A DNA stretch of 35,660 nt, from positions 1-35,660 of the forward strand of contig CANIGN010000003.1 in assembly GCA_947467125.1 (NCBI GenBank). The letters run 5' to 3'. Positions 1 to 9,537 of this stretch are shown one piece after another. The notes under the pieces were generated by a model. It had not been told where the DNA came from. It did no database searches and saw nothing but the letters and a program-made list of their open reading frames with translations. A program made the position numbers and the translations under genes. Within the stretch, counting starts at the first letter, position 1. Each line of letters starts with the position of its first letter. The DNA comes from Bacteriovoracaceae bacterium (GTDB taxonomy: Bacteria; Bdellovibrionota; UBA2428).

Positions 1-948
1 ACCCTGAGCGCGAATTTCAAATTTTAAACCAAACTCTTTTCCATTCCAAGGCAAAGAAGCTCGCTCCCAATTCAAAAGACAATAATCAGAATCAGGATCT
101 TCTCCATAACGAAAAACTTTTTTGTTTTGAGCCTTCAAACTCACTGCAATTTTTTCAACACTTGTTGGACGAGGAGCGGACAACTGATCAACGAGCAACC
201 AGCCCTGAGAAGTTAGCTGAGCCAGCTTCAAGAAACTATTTTCAATTTGTTCAACAGTTGAAAAAATATCTGCATGATCAAATTCAATTCCCGTTCCCAC
301 AACCCACGTCGGACGATAGTGTAAAAACTTAGATTCTTTATCCCAATAAGCTGTATCGTACTCGTCGCCTTCACTCACAAAGACACTTGATCCCCAGCGA
401 GAGCCGCATTCAAAGTTTTTAGGAATTCCCCCTATGAAAAACCCTGGGTCTTTTCTTAAAACTTCAAAGGCCCAAGCAAGTAAAGAAGTTGTTGTTGTTT
501 TTCCGTGAGTTCCAGCCACCACAAAACTTTCTCGCTGAGCAATGACAAAATGACCAATCGCCTCGGGAAAGCTCATTTTCTTGAGGAGTCCTTTCACAAC
601 AAGCTTTTCCATTTCTTGCGCTTCTAAATTTGTACGAGAAATGGCATTTCCTACGATCACCACATCCGGATATTTTTGCTCAATTCCCCAGCTAGATCCG
701 CTTAAATTCTCAGGATCAAAAGTTGCCTTCAAAGGAATTTTTTGAGCCTCTAAAAAAGTGCTCATCGGAGGATAAAGTGGTCCATCACTTCCTGTGACTT
801 TTGCACCTGAATTTTTAAAAAGTCCCGCAAGGGCACCCATACCTGTTCCGCCAATAGCTAAGAAATGAACCCAAGGCACTTCACCAGATTTTTTTTGAAT
901 ACCAATAGATGCTAAGTCCAAGATTTTTGATCCGCTAAAGTTTTCCAT
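1..948 (-). CDS. mpl: UDP-N-acetylmuramate:L-alanyl-gamma-D-glutamyl-meso-diaminopimelate ligase (Mpl-type Mur ligase), 3' end outside window
   Basis: Manual translation from ATG at 948 (minus): MENFSGSKILDLASIGIQKKSGEVPWVHFLAIGGTGMGALAGLFKNSGAKVTGSD...; Mur ligase N-terminal GGTGMGALAGL and ATP-binding 'GTHGKTTTTSLLAWA'. Preceded by AGAAGAG Shine-Dalgarno. Confidence 0.9.
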   Translation of the reverse strand, partial: MENFSGSKILDLASIGIQKKSGEVPWVHFLAIGGTGMGALAGLFKNSGAKVTGSDGPLYPPMSTFLEAQKIPLKATFDPENLSGSSWGIEQKYPDVVIVGNAISRTNLEAQEMEKLVVKGLLKKMSFPEAIGHFVIAQRESFVVAGTHGKTTTTSLLAWAFEVLRKDPGFFIGGIPKNFECGSRWGSSVFVSEGDEYDTAYWDKESKFLHYRPTWVVGTGIEFDHADIFSTVEQIENSFLKLAQLTSQGWLLVDQLSAPRPTSVEKIAVSLKAQNKKVFRYGEDPDSDYCLLNWERASLPWNGKEFGLKFEIRAQG

Positions 949-1961
949 AATTCTCTTCTATTATTTTGCCAGAGAAGAGAGAAGAATTTTACTCGTAAAT
1001 GACGAATTTCTTCCATTGAAGCTTCTTGGTGAGAAGGATAGATGCGATTCGTTAAAAGCGTTCCACCCATCTTTAGAGCAGGATCCCACCAAAGCGCCGT
1101 TCCCGTATATCCCAAGTGGCCTATAACCGACTCCGCAGAGGCTCCTTTTCCAGCTTGAGTATCCTGACCGGTTGGTCGATCCCATCCACACCAAAAACGA
1201 TGTGTATGCTGAGGAGAAAAATAATATCTTACTTTTGAACTCAGCAGCTCACTTGTCTGCCAATTTTTCATCAACACAAGCCAGCTCCAAACTCCTGCAC
1301 ACGTTCCAAAAAGTCCTGCATGAGGAGCCACTTGCTGCATAAACAAGGCATTGTCATCGTTCACTTCGCCCTCTTGATGACGCTTTTCCGTTGGGCAAAC
1401 TTTAATGTTTCGAATTAACGGACCAAAGAAAAGATCATTTTTGGGAAGATGATATTTAACTTTAAAAGCTTCCCACAACTGTGAGAGATCTTTTTTGGAC
1501 AGCAATTCCAACAAGGCTCCCAAAACCCAAAAGTTGAGGTCAGAATAAATTGTTTCTTTATCTGGTAAGGACTGAATTCCATCGTTATGAATTCTTTTAA
1601 AAATGCTTTCCCACATTTCCTGACGATTTAAAGGCGAGCACTTACGATTTTTGTGAGTACTCAGCTCAATGTGAGGCTTTAAACCAGAACGATGATCCCA
1701 GAGCTGAGCAACCGTCAACTCCGAGAGAGGAGCTTTCAAATGAGGAAGCAAAGAAGCTAGTTTTTTTTCTCTAAACTCTAAAAGGTCGATTGATTTTGTG
1801 AGGCAATAATCAACAAGCAAAGAACCCGTGACAATAACTTTAGTAAGAGAGGCTAAATCAAAAAAAATATCTTTCGCTTCTGCTGCTCGTCCCCAACCGG
1901 CATGAAATTCTGCACGATCTAGGTCCAAACTTCCCGCACAAGCCACCCCTGTTTCGATCAT
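912..1961 (-). CDS. Serine hydrolase, class C beta-lactamase/esterase-like fold
   Basis: SxxK motif 'SLTK', 'YSDLNFWVLG' and C-terminal 'GHLGYTGTALWWDP' are characteristic of the beta-lactamase-related serine hydrolase family; 3' end overlaps mpl start. Confidence 0.85.
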   Translation of the reverse strand: MIETGVACAGSLDLDRAEFHAGWGRAAEAKDIFFDLASLTKVIVTGSLLVDYCLTKSIDLLEFREKKLASLLPHLKAPLSELTVAQLWDHRSGLKPHIELSTHKNRKCSPLNRQEMWESIFKRIHNDGIQSLPDKETIYSDLNFWVLGALLELLSKKDLSQLWEAFKVKYHLPKNDLFFGPLIRNIKVCPTEKRHQEGEVNDDNALFMQQVAPHAGLFGTCAGVWSWLVLMKNWQTSELLSSKVRYYFSPQHTHRFWCGWDRPTGQDTQAGKGASAESVIGHLGYTGTALWWDPALKMGGTLLTNRIYPSHQEASMEEIRHLRVKFFSLLWQNNRRELWKTLADQKSWT

Positions 1962-2036
1962 AATGAATCAGTTAACAGAATAACTCGGGTCCTATACAAG
2001 CGCTAGAGAGACCCAATCAAATAATTGAATACGAGC

Positions 2037-3185
2037 TTAGCTCTTGTAACGTAAAAAAATCATCCGACCACGGCCACTCAAAATCAAAATGCGCTGGCTA
2101 TCTGAAAAAGGACGAGAAACGATTCCCTCACCTAAATACTTTTCTTCAATAAGAGTGCCCTTTTTAAGATCAATCAAATGAACTCCAAAACGTGTTGAAA
2201 CAAACATTCCCACACCTTTCTTGAGTTCCACAATATCACCAGCCAAACCTTTTTGATCTAAAGTCATTTCCCAAAGAAGCTTCTTCGTCGAAATCTGATA
2301 CTTTCGAACGCTTCCATCTTGTGTCGAATAAGTAATACTTCCTTCGTTAAAATCAACCAAAGGCAAGAAACCAGACGCATCTGGAAAACTATCAATCGAA
2401 GAACCGTCCGAAGTTTTTACAACTTGAATGGAAAAATCAGGCAAAGCGACATAAAGAGTGGATCCATCTGGAGAAAGAACGGGCTCAGTATCCGCATCTT
2501 GAAAACGACCCTTGCGATTGAAAGCTCTTTCCCAAATCGTTTCACCCGTTGCAGAATTAAGAGCCAACAGTACCCCGTCTGAAAAACCTAGATACAACTT
2601 AGAACCATCTGCACTTAAAACACCTGCAGTATTTCCTCGAAGAGACCAGTAAAAAGTAGCCGCCGGAGAAGGCCGGCGAAGTGTCCAAAGTTCCTGACCG
2701 CTCTCTGAATTCAACGCCCACAAAACGTTATCTGCAGTTGCGACATAAAGTTTTGAAGCTCCATAAACAAGATTCCCCAAAGATTCAGCACTCAATTTTT
2801 TGCGCCAAAGTTCTTCGCCTTTGTTCAAAGAATAACAATAAACAAAACCATCCAATGCCCCTACAAAAACTCGATCGCCTTCAACAACGGGCCGAGAAGC
2901 GACACCGACTTTATAGGTTTTCTTCCATTTAAAACTGCCGTTTTGAGTATCAAAACGACCAAAAGATCCCCCTATGGTTCCCACAAGGAAGTCAGTCGGA
3001 GACACTTGAACAAGACCTGCAAAAGAGCCTAAATTTGCTCCGCGATTGTTTAAAGCGCCTCTTTCGATCTCAACTTCTCCTAACCCCTGAATGAGAGAGT
3101 GAGGCTTTTCACTCTTAGGAACAGTCAGTTTGTGCGTAGAGCATCCTGTAAAAAGCAAAGCGAAGAGGAAAGAAACTTTCTTCAT
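2037..3185 (-). CDS. bamB: BamB-like PQQ beta-propeller outer-membrane lipoprotein
   Basis: Lipoprotein signal 'MKKVSFLFALLFTGCS'; repeated PQQ-type blades (GFVYCYSLNKGEELWRKKL, NVLWALNSESGQELWTL, GVLLALNSATGETIWE). Start overlaps the stop of the YfgM-like gene (TAATG). Confidence 0.8.
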   Translation of the reverse strand: MKKVSFLFALLFTGCSTHKLTVPKSEKPHSLIQGLGEVEIERGALNNRGANLGSFAGLVQVSPTDFLVGTIGGSFGRFDTQNGSFKWKKTYKVGVASRPVVEGDRVFVGALDGFVYCYSLNKGEELWRKKLSAESLGNLVYGASKLYVATADNVLWALNSESGQELWTLRRPSPAATFYWSLRGNTAGVLSADGSKLYLGFSDGVLLALNSATGETIWERAFNRKGRFQDADTEPVLSPDGSTLYVALPDFSIQVVKTSDGSSIDSFPDASGFLPLVDFNEGSITYSTQDGSVRKYQISTKKLLWEMTLDQKGLAGDIVELKKGVGMFVSTRFGVHLIDLKKGTLIEEKYLGEGIVSRPFSDSQRILILSGRGRMIFLRYKS

Positions 3186-3895
3186 TAGCGAACCAATCCT
3201 GCCTCATAAACTCGAGCGGCTTGCTCGTAATAAGTTCCCGGAAAATCTACTTCAAGTTTTTTCACAAGAGTCTCAATCTCTTTATCTCTTGAAAGAGCTT
3301 TTAAAATCCTCACTCTTGCAAGAATCGACTCAGCAGCAATCATCGTTTTTTCATTTTTTGAAAGCTCTTCAAAATAACTTAAAGCTTCTGTTTTTTTATT
3401 CATGGACTCAAGGGTGTACCCTTTTCCAAGTTGCGCCGTTAAGGTCAAAACATCAGAAGGCAAATTGTTTCCAAACTTAATCACATCTTCAAAGTTTTTC
3501 AGGGCTGAATCATATTTTGCCTCTAAAAAATCTAGAGAAGCCAGACGTATACGACTTGATTGAGCCGCATTCGTCTTTGGAAATTCTGCAACAATCTCGC
3601 TGAGGGTTTTTCTCATCTTATCTTTTTTATCTTGGGACCATTCCATTCGAAGCTTTACAAATTCTTGGCTAAAAAGACGCGCATTAGACTTGAGTCCTTC
3701 GCCCTCTGCTTTTTCAACTTCAAAAAGCTTTTCAGTCGCTAACTTTTCAGTTTTGTCAGACTGTTCTTTTACAACATATTTCCCAAAAGAGATCGCCATC
3801 ACAAGAAGTGCAGCACCCACAAATAAGGTCCAAAAACGTTTACTCTCTAAAACACTGAGGATGCTTTGTTGAAAAGGTGTCAATTGATTGTCCAT
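3185..3895 (-). CDS. YfgM-like membrane-anchored TPR protein
   Basis: Single N-terminal TM (FWTLFVGAALLVMAISFGKYV) followed by TPR-like helices; immediately upstream of bamB-like gene as in many Proteobacteria. ORF track starts at 3913; internal Met (MDNQLTPFQ) preferred. Confidence 0.7.
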   Translation of the reverse strand: MDNQLTPFQQSILSVLESKRFWTLFVGAALLVMAISFGKYVVKEQSDKTEKLATEKLFEVEKAEGEGLKSNARLFSQEFVKLRMEWSQDKKDKMRKTLSEIVAEFPKTNAAQSSRIRLASLDFLEAKYDSALKNFEDVIKFGNNLPSDVLTLTAQLGKGYTLESMNKKTEALSYFEELSKNEKTMIAAESILARVRILKALSRDKEIETLVKKLEVDFPGTYYEQAARVYEAGLVR

Positions 3896-3967
3896 AAAAT
3901 GCGAGGCTACCATGACATATTCATGCTTTCAGCTAGCCGGGAGTTAAAAAACTTTTCCAAGAATGGT

Positions 3968-3979
3968 TATAATAACCCT
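3968..3979 (+). promoter_or_regulatory. Putative -10 box (TATAAT 3968-3973) exactly 6 nt before ATG 3980; candidate leaderless promoter
   Basis: Perfect TATAAT embedded in palindrome GGTTAT-A-ATAACC (3965-3977); no Shine-Dalgarno before ATG 3980. Confidence 0.5.
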
Positions 3980-4744
3980 ATGCGGCCTTTTAGAAAGTTA
4001 AAATATTTTCTCCTCGCAGGAGCTTTGCTCAACACCCTCTCCCTTTATGCACAAGAAAACATGAACGGGAATCTCTACGACGACTACACTGCCTTTGACA
4101 GCGACCCTGTGCAACTTGACGAAGAAGTCAGTCGATACTTTGGGCGTTTCTTTGAATCTGATTTTCTTTTAGGTGCGGGATTATTTACAGGCGACCTTGC
4201 TAAATCAAATGCTTCCGGATTTGACCTCGGTGTCCGCTTTGTTTTTTATTTTGATAAATTATGGGGAGGCGAATTAGGCGCTGGATATTTTTCCCACAAA
4301 AGTTTTTACAATCAAAGCAATACAGGTCTTACAAAACTCAACATCAACCTTGATACAGTGATGATCCCCATGAGCCTTGGCCTTCGCTATTCTTTTGACC
4401 GTGACAATTTGCCTCGAGGGATTTCAATGATGAATCCCTATGTCGCTGTTGCAGGCGAGCTTATGTTTCGCAGTGAAGGCGTAAAATATGACTCAAATAC
4501 AGATGCCCTTACCGATGCAGACCTCAAAGCAAAATTTGCTCCAGGCGCCGTGGTTAACACAACAGCTTTTGGTGTGAATATTGGGGGAGGCTTTGCCTTT
4601 GACGTCTACAAAAGCAAGATTCTTTTGGGAATGGACGTACGCTATCACTTTTTATACTGGCCAGACGCAGAGATTATGGTCGGCGCTCTTAGCCGAACAG
4701 GCGGATACTTCACCGCAATGGGACAAGTTTGTTATAATTACTAG
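3980..4744 (+). CDS. Outer-membrane beta-barrel protein (exported)
   Basis: Start chosen at MRPFRKLKYFLLAGALLNTLSLYAQ (signal peptide); amphipathic beta-strand pattern. The track ORF begins upstream at 3866 but that extension overlaps the divergent gene. Confidence 0.7.
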   Translation: MRPFRKLKYFLLAGALLNTLSLYAQENMNGNLYDDYTAFDSDPVQLDEEVSRYFGRFFESDFLLGAGLFTGDLAKSNASGFDLGVRFVFYFDKLWGGELGAGYFSHKSFYNQSNTGLTKLNINLDTVMIPMSLGLRYSFDRDNLPRGISMMNPYVAVAGELMFRSEGVKYDSNTDALTDADLKAKFAPGAVVNTTAFGVNIGGGFAFDVYKSKILLGMDVRYHFLYWPDAEIMVGALSRTGGYFTAMGQVCYNY

Positions 4745-4777
4745 GATCTTTCTAAGTTAGTTGATTATCATTAAAAT

Positions 4778-5182
4778 ATGGAACTCAAAACGACTCCTAT
4801 TTATGCTGCCATTCTTGGATTATTCTTTGTCTATTTGAGTTTTCTCACCATAAAGGCAAGAAGAAAAAATAAAATCGCAATTGGAGACGGAAACAATTTA
4901 GTCTTACAAAGAGCCATTCGAATCCACGGAAATTTTTCGGAATACGCTCCCCTTACAATTCTATTAGTAAGTTTTGTAGAATTGCTGGGTTACCCTCATT
5001 TTCTAATACACTCCTTAATGTTTGCATTTTTAATAGGAAGAATTTCGCATTTATATGGAGTGAGCAAACCTAAAGAAGACTTTAGATTTAGAGTCTTTGG
5101 AATCGCGACAACATTAAGTGTGATTGTGATTTCTTCAATTCTAATACTAGTAAATTCAATCCTAGTAACCCGCTTTTTCTAA
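4778..5182 (+). CDS. MAPEG family membrane protein
   Basis: Four hydrophobic segments; 'RAIRIHGNFSEYAPLTILLVSFVELLGYP' matches the MAPEG signature (R..NF.E..P..LL). Confidence 0.85.
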   Translation: MELKTTPIYAAILGLFFVYLSFLTIKARRKNKIAIGDGNNLVLQRAIRIHGNFSEYAPLTILLVSFVELLGYPHFLIHSLMFAFLIGRISHLYGVSKPKEDFRFRVFGIATTLSVIVISSILILVNSILVTRFF

Positions 5183-5334
5183 ATTTGAAATGATCTAAAC
5201 CACTATCTTCAAAAAAACATATAAAAAAACACGCTTAACTCGTTTGATCAGCCCCATAACCCCACACCTCAAACCTGCTTATAACAAAGCAATCTTTCTA
5301 TCGCGTAGAGTTATGTTGAAAATATTATCTGTAA

Positions 5335-7047
5335 TTATTTAGGAAGCTGATCTCTTCTTTTGCGATGAAAGCTAATCGCAAAACGATGCGCCTCATCACG
5401 AATTTCCGTTACCAAACGCAAGACCTCAAGACTTTTAACTGCTTTTGGAAGCTTTACACCCGGCAAAAAAATACGCTCCTCTGAAATCTCTAGTTTGTGA
5501 GATTTAAAGCTACGCTCCGTTCGTGCTTTTGCAAGCCCTACAGCTGGAAAATGCACCCCTACTTCTTTCATAGCTAAAAGAACGCTCTCTAGTTGAGCTT
5601 TTCCCCCGTCTACAATCAGCAAATCAGGACGAGGACTATCGGGCTTCCCATAACGCCTTCGAACAACTTCCCTTAAGCTTCCAAAATCATCCTGCCCCTC
5701 GATCCCTTTGATTATATAATTTCGATACTCGGAACTTTGTTTTTTTCCACCTTCAAAAACAACCACGGCTGCAACGTTTTCACTTCCTTGAAAATTAGAA
5801 ATATCCAAACATTCAATGCGATTAACCTTATGATCTAACTTTAAAAACTTTCTCAATTGTTCCACTGAATCGCGACGCTTTTCTCGAAGCTGAAGCTGCT
5901 CTTCACCAACAGATCGAGCGTTCGAAAGAGCCAAATCCCATAGCTTCCACAATTTATCACCACTATCTGGAGCGTTTATTTTTTCAAAAGCGAAAGGGAG
6001 ATCCTGTTTTTCCTCAGAGGTTTTTTTCAAAAAATCAGAAAGCAGAGTTCTTTGCTCTTGAGAAAACTCAGGAGAAATTACAACTTCCGATGGAATCTCT
6101 GCCTTTAAATAATAGCTCGAAAGCAAGCTCACAAACTCCTCTTGGTCCACAAAGCTTTCTTCCGCAAGAATGGGGAAATGTTTACGCCCCCACCACTTTC
6201 CCTCTCGAAACTGAAGCAAAATCAAATCTAAATCAGAATTTTCCTGAGGATTTTTAAAGAAATCAGCGGGCCAATAAGCCCATACATCACGACTTTTTTG
6301 ATCATTTAAATCCACAGCTCGTTGCTCTGTTTGCAAATCATCAAGAGCTTTTAAACGATCCCGAACTTTTCCAGCCTCTTCAAAATGAAGCTGCTCAGAA
6401 AGCAATTCCATTTCTTTTTTCCACTCTTCCTTGAGACTGAGATTCTCCCCTTTCAAAAAAGCAATAAAATCAGAAATCTGCTTTGAATACTTCTCCTTAT
6501 CGACATAACTCACACAGGGAGCTGTGCACTGACCGATCTGATAGCTCAAACAAGGTCTGGAGCGATTGGCAAACTCAGTATCCCTGCAATCACGAATCAA
6601 AAAAGCTTTCGAGGCCAACTGAAGAAGTTGCCTGAGTGCATAAGGATTGGGGTAAGGGCCAAAATAAAGTCCCGAGTTAGCACGAGCTTTTCGAGCATAG
6701 TACGCTCGAGGAAAATCATGATTTGTATCGATCCAAAGATAGGGATAAGTCTTGTCGTCTTTTAATCGGATGTTGTAGCGCGGACGATGTTTTTTGATGA
6801 GCGTATTTTCAAGTAAAAGAGCTTCAATTTCTGTGTCTGTTTGCAAAAATTCTAGCGATTTAATTTTTGAAACGAGCACATGAGTTTTGGCACTTTCATG
6901 TTTGCCACGAAAATAACTCTGAATTCGAAGGCGAATGTTTTTTGCTTTTCCTACATAAAGGATGTCACCCGCTTCATCCTTCATAATATAGCAACCCGGA
7001 GTTTTAGGAGCGTCCGCGATTTGCTCATCTAAAAGTATCCGAGTCAT
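5335..7047 (-). CDS. uvrC: Excinuclease ABC subunit C lacking the C-terminal HhH domain
   Basis: GIY-YIG domain (TPGCYIMKDEAGDILYVGKAKNIRLRIQSYF), Cys cluster (CRDTEF...RPCLSYQIGQCTAPC), UVR motif, RNase H-like nuclease (ECLDISNFQGSENVAAVVVFEGG). Ends at IRDEAHRFAISFHRKRRDQLPK. Confidence 0.95.
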   Translation of the reverse strand: MTRILLDEQIADAPKTPGCYIMKDEAGDILYVGKAKNIRLRIQSYFRGKHESAKTHVLVSKIKSLEFLQTDTEIEALLLENTLIKKHRPRYNIRLKDDKTYPYLWIDTNHDFPRAYYARKARANSGLYFGPYPNPYALRQLLQLASKAFLIRDCRDTEFANRSRPCLSYQIGQCTAPCVSYVDKEKYSKQISDFIAFLKGENLSLKEEWKKEMELLSEQLHFEEAGKVRDRLKALDDLQTEQRAVDLNDQKSRDVWAYWPADFFKNPQENSDLDLILLQFREGKWWGRKHFPILAEESFVDQEEFVSLLSSYYLKAEIPSEVVISPEFSQEQRTLLSDFLKKTSEEKQDLPFAFEKINAPDSGDKLWKLWDLALSNARSVGEEQLQLREKRRDSVEQLRKFLKLDHKVNRIECLDISNFQGSENVAAVVVFEGGKKQSSEYRNYIIKGIEGQDDFGSLREVVRRRYGKPDSPRPDLLIVDGGKAQLESVLLAMKEVGVHFPAVGLAKARTERSFKSHKLEISEERIFLPGVKLPKAVKSLEVLRLVTEIRDEAHRFAISFHRKRRDQLPK

Positions 7048-7139
7048 AAGCTCAAGAATGCCACGCACTCAAGATCTTCGCAACGAGACTTGTTTGCTCC
7101 AAAAAACTTCGCTAACTATGATTCAGTTCCCAGAAACAT

Positions 7140-8489
7140 ATGAATTTTAACTTTCTTAATTTTTTAAATCTCTTTTTTATTTTGCAAATTTCTTTTCTCC
7201 AAACTTCAAATGCAAAAAACATTCAAATCACTCCTGACGATCCTCTTCAAAAAACTTTCGAATCTTCTTTAAAAAATCTTTTTCAAAATCTTGATCGTCA
7301 AGACATTACAAAAGGTGCTGTCATTGCCTCTCCAAGCAAAGTTGCGCCCAATTATTTTTTTCATTGGACTCGAGACGCAGCCCTCACTCACCAAGCTCTT
7401 TTCCACGTTTACTCCCAGACAAAAGACCCTGCCCTTAAGCAAAAAATCAAACAAAGCGCTCTCAATTGGATTGAATTTGAAACAAAAGCCCAAAAAAACG
7501 CAGAAGAAGCAACGGCCTCTCTAGGAGAACCACGCTATCACACCGATGGCAGAGTGAATGTCGACCCGTGGGGTCGCCCTCAAAACGATGGTCCTGCCGC
7601 AAGAGCGATAAGTCTCAGTTTATGGGCACTTTCTTTTCTCGATCAAAACGAACACGCTTTTGTTGAAGAAAAAATTTACCGTGCTGAACTTCCCGCACAA
7701 AGCCTTCTTAAAAAAGATCTTGAATATGTTTCCAAGCACTGGCGTGAGCCTTGTTTTGACCTTTGGGAAGAAGTCAAAGGATTGCACTTTTTTACTCTCG
7801 CCCTTCAAAGAAAAGCTCTCCTTTTAGGCTCAATCCTTGCCGAAAGAATGAACGATCAAGGCGCTGCCCTTTGGTACAAAAGCCAAGCTACTGAAATCAA
7901 AAAAGTGCTTATTTCCTTTATCTCACCTCTCAATCATTCCATAAGTGCAACCCTTTCTCAGACAGAGGGATGGGGACATAAAAAATCAAATCTTGATATC
8001 GCTGTGATTATAGGAAGCAATCACGCTTTTTTTAGCCATGCTTTTTTTGAAGGTGATGAAATTTTTGTGGACTATCAAAAAGAATTTCTAGAAACGACTC
8101 AAACCCTGGAAAATAAATTTAAAGAGCTCTATCCGCTCAACCAGGAAGACCCAAAACTTGCAACAGCTTTTGGTCGTTATCCGGAAGACGTCTATGATGG
8201 AAACGACTTCTCAGGAGGCAATCCCTGGTTTATTGCAACTCATGCAGCAGCTGAATTTTATTGCCAATACTCAAAAAGACTTAAAACTCTAGGAGCTCCT
8301 CTTTCAAACAGAGAGGAATTTCATGCAAAAGGATTAAAATTCCTAGAGCGAAGCGCTCGTCATATCAATCAAGAAAACGGAGAAATGACCGAGCAATTTT
8401 CGCGTTTCAACGGTTATTTAATTGGTGCAAGCCATTTAACGTGGAGCTATGCTAGTTTCATCAGCGCGTATTTAAGCTGCGCCGACTAG
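7140..8489 (+). CDS. Exported glycoside hydrolase family 15 (glucoamylase-like)
   Basis: Signal peptide (MNFNFLNFLNLFFILQISFLQTSNA); GH15 motifs 'FHWTRDAALT', 'CFDLWEEVKGLHFFTLALQRKALL', 'GGNPWFIATHAAAEFY', 'EQFSRFNGYLIGASHLTWSYA'. Confidence 0.9.
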   Translation: MNFNFLNFLNLFFILQISFLQTSNAKNIQITPDDPLQKTFESSLKNLFQNLDRQDITKGAVIASPSKVAPNYFFHWTRDAALTHQALFHVYSQTKDPALKQKIKQSALNWIEFETKAQKNAEEATASLGEPRYHTDGRVNVDPWGRPQNDGPAARAISLSLWALSFLDQNEHAFVEEKIYRAELPAQSLLKKDLEYVSKHWREPCFDLWEEVKGLHFFTLALQRKALLLGSILAERMNDQGAALWYKSQATEIKKVLISFISPLNHSISATLSQTEGWGHKKSNLDIAVIIGSNHAFFSHAFFEGDEIFVDYQKEFLETTQTLENKFKELYPLNQEDPKLATAFGRYPEDVYDGNDFSGGNPWFIATHAAAEFYCQYSKRLKTLGAPLSNREEFHAKGLKFLERSARHINQENGEMTEQFSRFNGYLIGASHLTWSYASFISAYLSCAD

Positions 8490-8521
8490 GAATACGTAAG
8501 AATACGAAGGATGGACAAAAA

Positions 8522-9241
8522 ATGAATAATCGTTACGAAGAAATTCTTCAGGCATTAGGTGGCTCCGCCAACCTTCCCCAAATCGATGCTTGTATTTCAC
8601 GCCTCAGAGCGACCGTACAAGATACAAAACTTGTAAATGAATCTATTCTCAAATCTTTAGGCGCTGAAGAAGTCATCGTCGCGGGCAACAATGTTCAATC
8701 TATTTTCGGAGCCGAATCAGATCATATTCGTGAAGAAATTCAAAAACTTATAGGGAGTAACCCCACTGTGAAAATCAATCGTCAAATTATTCTTGGCTCC
8801 CCCATAAGCGGAAAAGTCCTCACTCTTTCAGAAGTCCCCGATAAAGTTTTTTCTGAAAAAATTCTTGGCGATGGATTTGCCATTGAACCAACTGAAGGAA
8901 AAGTCATCGCTCCTGTTGATGGAACGATTGTCAATATTTTCAAAACTGGCCACGCTTTGGGACTCGAAACAGAAACAGGTGTTGAAATTCTCATTCACGT
9001 GGGAATCGATACCGTAAAAATGAACGGCGATGGTTTTGAAGCTCTCGTCCTTTACGGTCAAAAAGTAAAAGCTGGACAAGAACTTATTCGCTTTGACCTC
9101 GAAAAAGTTCGAAGCCAAGCAACCTCTACAATTAGCCCTGTCGTTATTACGAACATGGATCGCGTTCTTCAAATTCACAAAAAAGGATTAGAAACAGCTC
9201 AAGCCGGACAAGAAATCGTCAGCTTAGAATTGAATATTTAA
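8522..9241 (+). CDS. PTS glucose-type EIIB-EIIA fusion, no EIIC domain
   Basis: IIB phosphocysteine motif 'LPQIDACISRLRATVQD'; IIA(Glc) motifs with both conserved His ('IFKTGHALGLETETGVEILIHVGIDTVKMNGDGF'). Confidence 0.9.
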   Translation: MNNRYEEILQALGGSANLPQIDACISRLRATVQDTKLVNESILKSLGAEEVIVAGNNVQSIFGAESDHIREEIQKLIGSNPTVKINRQIILGSPISGKVLTLSEVPDKVFSEKILGDGFAIEPTEGKVIAPVDGTIVNIFKTGHALGLETETGVEILIHVGIDTVKMNGDGFEALVLYGQKVKAGQELIRFDLEKVRSQATSTISPVVITNMDRVLQIHKKGLETAQAGQEIVSLELNI

Positions 9242-9257
9242 AAAAAACTTAAAAGAT

Positions 9258-9527
9258 ATGACACTCGAAAAAACATTTAAACTTGAATCTCAAGACGGAC
9301 TCCACGCTCGACCTGCAGGCCTTTTTGTAAAATGCCTTGCACCTTACCAAGTCACTGTTGAAGTAGAGCTTCGTGGACAAAAAAAGAATGGGAAATCCAT
9401 CATGAGCCTCATGTCTCTCGGAGCTTCTCCCGGAGATGATCTTAAAATTACCGTAACAGGTAACGATGCCGACAGCGCTTTAAAATGTATTGAAGATCTG
9501 TTTGCAAAAAAATTCTCTGCTGAATAG
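9258..9527 (+). CDS. Phosphocarrier protein HPr
   Basis: 'DGLHARPAGLFVK' active-site His and 'GKSIMSLMSLG' (Ser46 region). Confidence 0.95.
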   Translation: MTLEKTFKLESQDGLHARPAGLFVKCLAPYQVTVEVELRGQKKNGKSIMSLMSLGASPGDDLKITVTGNDADSALKCIEDLFAKKFSAE

Positions 9528-9537
9528 GTCGGTTGAA

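Noticed and set aside
1962-2036. Possible hairpin GGGTC...GACCC between the serine hydrolase and bamB-like genes
   Set aside because: Only 5 bp with an 18-nt loop; within chance expectation.
3866-3979. N-terminal extension of the first OMP as given by the ORF track
   Set aside because: It overlaps the divergent YfgM-like gene and disrupts an otherwise good signal peptide beginning at Met 3980.
5183-5334. Frameshifted remnant of the UvrC HhH domain downstream of the stop
   Set aside because: Frames on the minus strand are short and contain no GxG-type HhH hairpin residues.
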